Assembly: GCF_010550245.1 (NCBI RefSeq)
Contig: NZ_JAAGLU010000020.1
Location: 62,001-126,000 of the forward strand
Direction of reading: 5' to 3'
Length of the DNA: 64,000 nucleotides
Source of the DNA: Streptomyces sp. SID12501
GTDB lineage: Bacteria; Actinomycetota; Actinomycetes; Streptomycetales; Streptomycetaceae
The notes under the pieces: model-generated
Database searches by the model: none
The model's input: the letters and a program-made list of their open reading frames with translations, nothing else
What the model was told of the DNA's origin: nothing
Translations under genes and position numbers: made by a program
Part shown: positions 57,925-64,000 of the stretch, piece by piece
Layout of the letters: each line of letters starts with the position of its first letter
How positions within the stretch are numbered: position 1 is the first letter of the stretch

Positions 57925-58860
57925 CTATCCGAGTGCCCGCAGCCCCGGCACGAACGCCACCAGCACCGGGATCACCGGAACGAGGGCCGCAGCCGCCGTC
58001 AGCCGAAGCCTTCGGCCCGGCGTCAGCCGGTCCGGTGCGGCCAGCAACCGGTGGACGCGCAGCGAGACGTGCGCCTGCGGGGTCGGGGACGGGCCGAACA
58101 CGCCCCGGTCCTCGTTGAGTTCGACCAGGGCGAGTGCGGTCGTCAGACGGCCGAAGCGGCGGGAGGCCATGTCGTCGGCGGCGAGTTCCACCAGCCGGTG
58201 CATCTCGTCCCGGAACGATGCGAAGACCGGCACCTGCGGAAACCCGCCTGCCAGCGCGCCCGAGCAGTGCAGCAGCCAGTCGTGGCGGGCCCGCGCGTGC
58301 CCCTGCTCGTGGGCGAGCACGGCGTCCAGTTGACGCCCCTTGAGGCGGCGCAGCGCGGCCGTGGTGACGACGAGCCCGGGTGCGGCGCCAGGCAGCCACC
58401 AGGCGTCGGCGCGCTCGCCCTCCAGGACCACGAGCCGGTCGGGGCGCGGTTCCTCGCCGGGCAACAGCGGTGCGCGGACCAGGAGTTCGGTACGCCGCAG
58501 CCTGCGCCGACTGCGAGCCCGCACGACCTCACGGACGAGCATCGCCGCGGTCCACAGCCCGCCGCAGGCGAGCGCCACGGCCGTCGTCGCGGCCCAGGGA
58601 CGGGAGGCGCCCAGGACGTAGGCCTCGACGACCTCGTGCGGTGCCGGGGCGAACACATGGCCGCGCACGGCCTGCCAGGCAGCCGCCGCGCTCAGCGTCA
58701 TCGACAGCGCGCAGCACACCAGTACGGCGGCAACCGCGCACTGCCACACCCACAGGGCGACCACCGGTTCGCGGTCCGGCCAGTCCGCGCGGGCGAGCAG
58801 CCGCGGGGCGACGACGGCGGTCAGCGCGCCGAGCAGCAGCAGTGCCGCGGGGACCATCAT
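57925..58860 (-). CDS. M56-family (BlaR1-like) membrane metalloprotease
   Basis: 311 residues (ATG 58860 or the adjacent ATG 58857). Membrane helices near 1-20, 35-60, 88-110 and at the C-terminus surround a cytoplasmic zinc protease domain with HEQGH (184-188) in 'LDAVLAHEQGHARARHDWLL' and 'LVELAADDMASRRFG' carrying the third ligand. There is no C-terminal penicillin-sensing domain, so this is the short form. M56 genes normally sit beside a BlaI/CopY repressor gene; none is present here. Confidence 0.9.
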   Translation of the reverse strand: MMVPAALLLLGALTAVVAPRLLARADWPDREPVVALWVWQCAVAAVLVCCALSMTLSAAAAWQAVRGHVFAPAPHEVVEAYVLGASRPWAATTAVALACGGLWTAAMLVREVVRARSRRRLRRTELLVRAPLLPGEEPRPDRLVVLEGERADAWWLPGAAPGLVVTTAALRRLKGRQLDAVLAHEQGHARARHDWLLHCSGALAGGFPQVPVFASFRDEMHRLVELAADDMASRRFGRLTTALALVELNEDRGVFGPSPTPQAHVSLRVHRLLAAPDRLTPGRRLRLTAAAALVPVIPVLVAFVPGLRALG

Positions 58861-58947
58861 GGGTGCAGCCTATGAGCGGGGCGGCGCCCGGACCTACGGT
58901 CCGCCGCGGCAAAGTGACGCAGACCACGGTTTCGTACAGTCCGACAG

Positions 58948-59508
58948 TCAGAGCGTGATCAGCATGGCGACCGTCGCCATGCCCATCGACAGTCGGCAGG
59001 CGCGCGCCAGTTCGGGCCGGTCGCCCCAGCCGAGCGAGCCCGTCCGGAACCCGCCGCCGACGGCCGGGACGGGCACGGACACCAGTCGGGCGCCGGACAG
59101 CAGCACGTACCCGGTGAAGTAGAGGAGCAGAGTCGTCGTCAGCAAGGGGACGCCGGAGCCGCCGGACCCGTGGTGGTGACCGGGAGCGGCGGCCATCACG
59201 GCAGCCATGTAGGCCATGGCGGACGCGCCCATCAGATGGTGCAGATGGTGCGGCCCGGTGCGGGCCGCCCACAGGGCGCGCAGCGCGGCACTGCCGAACA
59301 CGACCGTGTACACCAGCCAGGCCCAGCGCGGCGGGGTGAGTACAGCGGCCGGTACGGCCATCGCGGCCATACCGAAGCCCATCAGCGCCTCGCCGCCCGC
59401 GGCCCGGCGCTGTTCCTCGACGGTGCTGCGCATCCGCAGCAGGCAGTACGCCCCGGTCGCCACGCACAGCGCGACCAGCAGCCACCCGGGCGAAACCGGA
59501 CCGTGCAC
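58948..59508 (-). CDS. DUF5134 membrane protein
   Basis: 186 residues from GTG 59508 with GGGGGAGG upstream. Five hydrophobic segments; the loop 'GPHHLHHLMGASAMAYMAAVMAA' followed by 'PGHHHGSGGSG' is rich in His and typical of DUF5134, often found near M56 peptidase or copper-related genes in Streptomyces. The His cluster suggests metal binding (inference). Same direction as, and 87 bp upstream of, the M56 gene. Confidence 0.85.
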   Translation of the reverse strand: MHGPVSPGWLLVALCVATGAYCLLRMRSTVEEQRRAAGGEALMGFGMAAMAVPAAVLTPPRWAWLVYTVVFGSAALRALWAARTGPHHLHHLMGASAMAYMAAVMAAAPGHHHGSGGSGVPLLTTTLLLYFTGYVLLSGARLVSVPVPAVGGGFRTGSLGWGDRPELARACRLSMGMATVAMLITL

Positions 59509-59658
59509 ACGTACCTCCCCCTGGACCCCCGAGACCTCCGCTGGAGGGATGCCCGCGCAGGGCGGTGCGCATACGAGCGCAAGGGTGTACGCGGGGGGAG
59601 CGCAGGCCGGAGCACCGCAGGTGAGGCCGTTCGTCCCGGCCTCGGCACCGGGCGGGCG

Positions 59659-60051
59659 TCAGATACCGGGCCGGTACCGCAACGGATGGTCCGCCGGTAC
59701 CTCCACCAGCACGATCCGCGTGCCGTCCGGGTCGGCGATCCACATCTCGACGAGCCCCCACGGCTCCTGCACCGGCGGCCGGAGGATCTCGACGCCCCGG
59801 GATGCCAGCTCGTCGTGCGCGGCCGTCACGTCCGCCACCTGCAACCACAGCCGTACGGACGGCGACGGGGGCTCCTCGGCCCGCCCCGAGAGTTCGAGGA
59901 ACCCACCGCCGAGGAAGTAGACCGTGCCCCGCTCCGGCCCCGTACCGAACTCGCGGTGGACGGCGAGGCCCAGGTGCTCGCCGTAGAAGACCCGGGAGCG
60001 CTCCGGGTCCAGGGGACGGAGGAGAACCCGGCTGCTCAGTACATGCACCAT
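59659..60051 (-). CDS. VOC (glyoxalase/bleomycin-resistance) family protein
   Basis: 130 residues, two beta-alpha-beta-beta-beta modules in one domain: 'VLLRPLDPERSRVFYGEHLGL' then 'EPWGLVEMWIADPDGTRIVLVEVP'. Metal-ligand Glu/His positions are only partly present (E in 'LVEMWIADPDG'). The substrate is not predictable. ATG 60051; divergent from the GNAT gene. Confidence 0.88.
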   Translation of the reverse strand: MVHVLSSRVLLRPLDPERSRVFYGEHLGLAVHREFGTGPERGTVYFLGGGFLELSGRAEEPPSPSVRLWLQVADVTAAHDELASRGVEILRPPVQEPWGLVEMWIADPDGTRIVLVEVPADHPLRYRPGI

Positions 60052-60145
60052 GCAACCGGAGCCTAGTGGGCCCGCCCGCGACGGGCGTTACGATCGTCGG
60101 TGCCCGCGCCGTAGGAGCAACCCGAGCACTCGGAGAACCGCCGCC

Positions 60146-60685
60146 ATGGACACCGCAGCCACCGGACCCACCTTCCGTGACGCCACCGAGGCCGATGTCG
60201 ACGTCCTCGTCGCGCTGATCGAGTCGGCGTACCGGGGAGATTCCAGCCGGGCCGGCTGGACCACCGAGGCGGACATCCTCGAAGGGCAGCGGAGCGACGC
60301 GCAGGGTGTACTCGACGTCATCAAGTCCGCCGACAGCCGGCTCCTGACCGTCGAGCAGGACGGCCGGGTGGTCGCCTGCTGCCAGCTCGAACACCGCGGC
60401 GACCACGCCTACTTCGGCATGTTCGCGGTCAGCCCGGCCCTCCAGGGCGCGGGCCTCGGCAAGGTGATCATCGCCGAGGCCGAGCGCTCGGCGCGCGAGA
60501 CCTGGGGCGCGCGGGCGATGCACATGACCGTGATCTCCGTACGGAACGACCTGATCGCCTGGTACGAGCGGCGCGGCTACCGCCGTACGGGAGAGATGAG
60601 CCCCTTCCCGTACGGCGACGAGCGGTTCGGAGTGCCGCAGCGTGACGATCTGCAGTTCGAGCTGCTGGTCAAGGAACTGGTGTGA
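60146..60685 (+). CDS. GNAT-family N-acetyltransferase
   Basis: 179 residues. The acetyl-CoA-binding motif A reads FGMFAVSPALQGAGLGKVIIAEAERSA (V-x-P-x-x-Q-G-x-G-L-G-K). Motif B is in 'MTVISVRNDLIAWYERRGYRRTGE'. The C-terminus 'FPYGDERFGVPQRDDLQFELLVKEL' is conserved in a subfamily found from bacteria to yeast. Substrate unknown. ATG 60146. Confidence 0.9.
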   Translation: MDTAATGPTFRDATEADVDVLVALIESAYRGDSSRAGWTTEADILEGQRSDAQGVLDVIKSADSRLLTVEQDGRVVACCQLEHRGDHAYFGMFAVSPALQGAGLGKVIIAEAERSARETWGARAMHMTVISVRNDLIAWYERRGYRRTGEMSPFPYGDERFGVPQRDDLQFELLVKELV

Positions 60686-60700
60686 TCTCCGGCGGGCTCG

Positions 60701-61384
60701 CTACGCGGTGAAGCGGCCCGTGCGTTTGATCTGCGGGTGGTCGGTGGTCGCGCCGTCCAGTTGCAGGGCGCGTGCGAGGCGCAGCTGGTCCTGGGTGTTC
60801 ACCACCCAGCCGATGATCCGCAGGTCCGACTTCCTCGCGAGCTCGACGATCTCCAGGGTGAGGCGCCGGATGTCGAGGCACACGGTCGAGGCGCCGACGC
60901 GGGTGGCGCGGTCCACGACGTCGGTGCCGTAGCGGCCGGCGATGAGCGCCGTGCGTACCCCGGGCACCAGGCGGGTGATCTCGGCGAGCGCGTCCTCGTG
61001 GAAGGAGGACACCTCGACCCGTGCGGTCAGCTCCCGGCGTTCCATCACCTCGGCCAGCGCCCGGGCCACCGCTGTGTCCTTGATCTCGGCCTGGAGCGGT
61101 ACGGCGACGGCGTCCAGGACCTCCTCGAAGACCGGGACGCGCTCGTCGCGGCCGGCGTCCAGGGCGCGCAGTTCGGCGAGGGTCCTGTCGGCGACGGGCC
61201 CGGTGCCGTCGGTCGTGCGGTCCAGGTCGGCGTCGTGCATGACGACGAGGGTGCCGTCCCTGCTGAGACGCAGATCGAGTTCGATCATGTCGAGGCCCGC
61301 CTGCTCGGCGGCGACGAACGAACGCAGGGTGTTCTCCGGTTCCACGCCCATGATCCCGCGGTGCCCGATGGTCAGAAAGTTCAA
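60701..61384 (-). CDS. Glycerophosphodiester phosphodiesterase
   Basis: 227 residues, GDPD TIM barrel: IGHRGIMGVEPENTLRSF (catalytic His, Glu), 'MIELDLRLSRDGTLVVMHDADLDRTTDGTG' (metal-binding Glu-x-Asp and second His), 'PLQAEIKD', and 'IIGWVVNTQDQLRLA' near the end. Hydrolyses glycerophosphodiesters to alcohol and glycerol-3-phosphate. No signal peptide. The TTG at 61384 gives the normal family start just before the first strand; an ATG at 61444 would add 20 atypical residues. It converges with the GNAT gene, whose stop is 16 bases away. Confidence 0.87.
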   Translation of the reverse strand: MNFLTIGHRGIMGVEPENTLRSFVAAEQAGLDMIELDLRLSRDGTLVVMHDADLDRTTDGTGPVADRTLAELRALDAGRDERVPVFEEVLDAVAVPLQAEIKDTAVARALAEVMERRELTARVEVSSFHEDALAEITRLVPGVRTALIAGRYGTDVVDRATRVGASTVCLDIRRLTLEIVELARKSDLRIIGWVVNTQDQLRLARALQLDGATTDHPQIKRTGRFTA

Positions 61385-61671
61385 GGTCAACTCGCTTCCG
61401 TCGACGGCGCTCGGCTGCCGCAGCCTAACCGTCCGGCCCGGCATTGAACCCGTACGGACGCGCCGGAACAGGTGGCCGGAAGCAGTCGCCCGGGAAGGAG
61501 TGTGAACGGGACGCTGTCGGGTATGGAAGTCACCGTCCTCAAGGTTTCCGGCAGGAAAAAACGCGGTGACCATGGGAGTGTGCAGGATAATCTCTCCTAT
61601 CTCGCCTTGTGTTCGGGAACCTCGTGCACATACGGTGTCTTGACGCGAGGTTCTCCCGTGGAGGATGGGAA

Positions 61672-63069
61672 ATGACGGAAATTCTTGTGCAGGCGGTTAT
61701 GGACGAGCGGTTTACCGCGCTCGGCAGGGTGGTGGAGCACCCGGCATGGCCCGTGCTCAAGGATGCCGTGGAGCAGATCCGGCCATGGCAGGCCAAGGAC
61801 GGGTCGATCGACTTCGACCGGGAGGACGCCCCGGACCCCGCGGACATCGATCTCGCCGTACGCCGGATCGTGGACGCCGTCGCGGAACTCTCCCCGCTGC
61901 TCCCGCACGACACCGACTACCACCAGGCCCTCGCCAAGGATCTGCGCCGGTGGTCCGACAGCGGTTTCCGGGTGCCGGACTTCCTCGACTCGCTGCTGGC
62001 CTTCCAGCCCGCCGCGAGCCGCGCGGACGGCCTCCAGCACCTGGTCGTCTTCCCGATGTACACGCAGAACGGCAACCCCGACCGCAACCTCGAAGCGGTT
62101 GTCCTGCGCATGGTCTGGCCCGACTGGCTGGCCGAGCTGGAGCGCACGCGCTACGACAATCCGCTGTTCTGCGGCATCACCTTCGAGGACTTCACGGCCG
62201 GGTACGACACCAACTCGGCCGTCCTCTTCCCGGAGACCATCGCCGTGCGTGAGGCGCCGGAACGATTCACCTGGGGCGGCATCTTCTGCGACCGCGAGGC
62301 CGCCCGCTTCCGCCGTGTCACCGACGCCGCCGTCGACATCCTCGGCCTCGAACTGCCCGCGGACGTCGCCGCGATGGTCCACGACCAGAAGCGCTGCGAG
62401 GAGGCGTTCGTCCTGTGGGACATGGTCCACGACCGCACCCACAGCCACGGCGACCTGCCCTTCGACCCCTTCATGATCAAGCAGCGCCAGCCGTTCTGGA
62501 TGTACGGCCTGGAGGAGCTGCGCTGCGACCTCACCGCCTTCAAGGAGGCCGTGAAGCTGGAGGCGGAAGGCGTTCCGCAGGCCCGTGACGTGCAGTTCGC
62601 GGTGCTGTTCGACCGGATGTTCCGCTTCCCGGTCACCGGCGAGCGCGTCCGCAACTACGACGGCCTCGGCGGGCAGCTGCTCTTCGCGTACCTGCACCAG
62701 CACGACGTGATCCGCTGGACCGACAACACGCTGCACATCGACTGGCAGCGGGCCCCGCAGGTCACCAACCAGCTCTGCGCCGAGATCGAGACCCTGTACC
62801 GCGAGGGCATCAACCGGCCCAAGCTCGTCCACTGGTTCAAGGCGTACGAGCTGGTCGCCGGCCATCTCGCCCCGCACCCGGGCTCCCGCTGGGCCAAGGG
62901 CCCCGACGCCCTGGACCTGAGCCAGCCGCCGCGCAAGCTCGTGGACGACGTGCTTCCGGACGAGTTTCCGCTGAGCATGTTCTATGAGGCACTCTCCAAG
63001 AAGCTGAAGAGCGTGATCGCCTCCACCAGGGGGATCACCGCGGAGAGCGCCGAGCGGATCGCCGCGTGA
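61672..63069 (+). CDS. DUF6421 family protein
   Basis: 465 residues, cytoplasmic, no membrane segment. GGAGG precedes ATG 61672 by seven bases. Characteristic stretches are 'HLVVFPMYTQNGNPDRNLEAVVLRMVWPDWLAELE', 'EAFVLWDMVHDRTHSHGDLPFDP' with several His/Asp residues suggesting a metal site, and 'YEALSKKLKSVIASTRGITAESAERIAA'. I recognise this as DUF6421; function unknown. In streptomycetes it heads an operon with an SDR and a threonine-aldolase-like gene, as here. A GGAACC...GTCT pair at 61616-61640 could be an ECF-sigma-type promoter. The 287-base spacer upstream holds no other gene. Confidence 0.85.
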   Translation: MTEILVQAVMDERFTALGRVVEHPAWPVLKDAVEQIRPWQAKDGSIDFDREDAPDPADIDLAVRRIVDAVAELSPLLPHDTDYHQALAKDLRRWSDSGFRVPDFLDSLLAFQPAASRADGLQHLVVFPMYTQNGNPDRNLEAVVLRMVWPDWLAELERTRYDNPLFCGITFEDFTAGYDTNSAVLFPETIAVREAPERFTWGGIFCDREAARFRRVTDAAVDILGLELPADVAAMVHDQKRCEEAFVLWDMVHDRTHSHGDLPFDPFMIKQRQPFWMYGLEELRCDLTAFKEAVKLEAEGVPQARDVQFAVLFDRMFRFPVTGERVRNYDGLGGQLLFAYLHQHDVIRWTDNTLHIDWQRAPQVTNQLCAEIETLYREGINRPKLVHWFKAYELVAGHLAPHPGSRWAKGPDALDLSQPPRKLVDDVLPDEFPLSMFYEALSKKLKSVIASTRGITAESAERIAA

Positions 63070-63110
63070 GCGACCGTGCCACCGAAAACACTGCTCAGGA
63101 GGCGATGAAC

Positions 63111-63866
63111 ATGCGGAACGGTTCTCTCAGCGGTGCGGTGATCGCGGTCGCGGGCGCCGGCGGCCCGGCCGGCCGGGCCACGCTGCTCAGGCTCGCCGAG
63201 TCGGGCGCGACCGTCGTCGGCTCGGACAACGACCCGGAGCGGCTCGCGGAGGCCGTGGACGCGGCGAGCTACGCGTACGGCGGTGCCACCGTCGTCGGCG
63301 ACACCGTCGACCTGCTCGATCTCCAGTCGACCCGGGACTGGGCCACCCGTATCGAGAAGGACTTCGGGCGCGTCGACGGCCTGGTCCACCTCGTGGGCGG
63401 CTGGCGCGGCAGCGAGACCTTCACCAAGACGGTCCTCGACGACTGGGACCTGCTGGAACTGCTGCTCATCCGCACCGTGCAGCACACCTCCCTCGCCTTC
63501 CATGAGGCGCTCCAGCGCAGCGACCGCGGCCGGTACGTCCTGACCAGCGCCGCCGGTGCGAGCAGCCCCACCGCGGGCAACGCCGCGTACGCAGCCGCCA
63601 AGGCCGCCGCCGAGGCGTGGACGCTCGCCATGGCCGACTACTTCCGCAAGGCCGGGGCGGCCGAGGGCGCCGAGGGGCCGACATCGGCGGCTGCGATCCT
63701 GGTCGTGAAGGCGTTGGTGCACGACGCGATGCGCGCGGAGCGGCCCAACGCGAAGTTCGCGGGCTTCACCGACGTCAAGGAGCTGGCCGAGGCCATCGTC
63801 GGCGTCTGGGAGCGGCCCGCCGCCGAAGTGAACGGGAAACGTCTGTGGCTGACCGAGAAGCCGTGA
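63111..63866 (+). CDS. SDR-family oxidoreductase
   Basis: 251 residues from ATG 63111, which has AGGAGG eight bases upstream; a GTG at 63066 overlapping the DUF6421 stop is an alternative. Rossmann loop AVAGAGGPAGRATLLRL replaces the usual TGxxxGxG, 'GSDNDPERL' gives the cofactor acidic residue, 'VHLVGGW' replaces NNAG, and the active site is SAAGASSPTAGNAAYAAAKAA (Ser, Tyr, Lys present). An atypical but probably active SDR. Middle gene of a three-gene operon (DUF6421, SDR, threonine aldolase). Confidence 0.87.
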   Translation: MRNGSLSGAVIAVAGAGGPAGRATLLRLAESGATVVGSDNDPERLAEAVDAASYAYGGATVVGDTVDLLDLQSTRDWATRIEKDFGRVDGLVHLVGGWRGSETFTKTVLDDWDLLELLLIRTVQHTSLAFHEALQRSDRGRYVLTSAAGASSPTAGNAAYAAAKAAAEAWTLAMADYFRKAGAAEGAEGPTSAAAILVVKALVHDAMRAERPNAKFAGFTDVKELAEAIVGVWERPAAEVNGKRLWLTEKP

Positions 63867-64000
63867 ACCCTCCGAGGACCGACGCACGCCGTCATCACGA
63901 CCCGGAGGCCCGAGGCTTCGCCAGTGACAACTACGCGGGGGTCCACCCCGAGGTGCTCGCCGCGCTGGCCCTGGCCAATGGTGGGCACCAGGTCGCGTAC
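63863..64000 (+). CDS. Threonine-aldolase-like PLP enzyme, N-terminal part (cut by window edge)
   Basis: Only 46 codons are visible. The sequence 'GFASDNYAGVHPEVLAALALANGGHQVAY' matches the start of low-specificity threonine aldolases (SDNxxGxHPxVLxAL...N.GH...YG). GTG 63863 overlaps the SDR stop by 4 bp. The active-site Lys lies outside the window. Confidence 0.85.
   Translation, partial: MNPPRTDARRHHDPEARGFASDNYAGVHPEVLAALALANGGHQVAY

Overview
The window is chromosomal DNA of a Streptomyces or very close relative. GC content and third-position GC are very high, GTG/TTG starts and 4-bp stop/start overlaps are common, and the gene set is typical of the genus (DUF5997 beside a LysR-like binding protein, DUF6214, DUF305 with LVIVD, DUF6421, Rv1733c family, many secreted plant-polysaccharide hydrolases, PAS/GAF/SpoIIE phosphatases). 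I saw no tRNA, rRNA, CRISPR array, prophage or intact insertion sequence.

Layout. 1-3.1 kb: end of a surface-glycan locus on the minus strand (toroid-like protein, WecG/TagA glycosyltransferase, nucleotide-sugar dehydrogenase cut by the window edge, hexapeptide acyltransferase). 3.4-6.1 kb: an FAD oxidoreductase and a P450 without a recognisable ExxR motif. 6.2-13.3 kb: a divergent cluster for steroid C/D-ring (HIP-CoA) catabolism: ipdC, echA20, two acyl-CoA dehydrogenases and an SDR on the minus strand, ipdAB on the plus strand, with a KstR2-like operator between them. It contains a partial tandem duplication at the acyl-CoA dehydrogenase/SDR junction. 13.3-17.0 kb: arabinoxylan degradation (GH10-GH62 fusion, GH43).

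17.2-24.3 kb is the most intriguing stretch. A three-gene minus-strand operon (amidohydrolase, ammonia-lyase-like protein that appears to have lost the MIO Ala-Ser-Gly triad, ornithine-cyclodeaminase-like protein) is divergent from a complete OpuC/ProVWX-type quaternary-amine ABC transporter, with one palindrome in the shared promoter. I suggest import and degradation of a trimethylammonium amino acid such as ergothioneine or hercynine. This is inference.

24.5-30 kb: a conventional P450 and a Tat-exported GH2 beta-galactosidase with an embedded LamG domain. 30-41 kb: signalling and housekeeping genes (SpoIIE phosphatase, DUF5997, LysR-like protein, Lrp regulator, FUSC protein, lactonase with a DasR-like site, CbiX-like protein, Ung, beta-propeller, Rv1733c family). 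41-46 kb: secreted PL3 and PL1 pectate lyases, a CE1-CBM2 esterase with a TTA codon and a CebR-like box, and an SGNH esterase. 46-54 kb: a large PAS-GAF-SpoIIE-HATPase protein, an old-yellow-enzyme/ArsR divergent pair with two palindromic operators and a leader peptide, an NCS2 purine permease and an FprA-type reductase. 53-64 kb: conserved Streptomyces genes ending in a DUF6421/SDR/threonine-aldolase operon cut by the right edge.

All calls come from reading sequence and translations. Comparisons with known proteins are from memory and were not computed.
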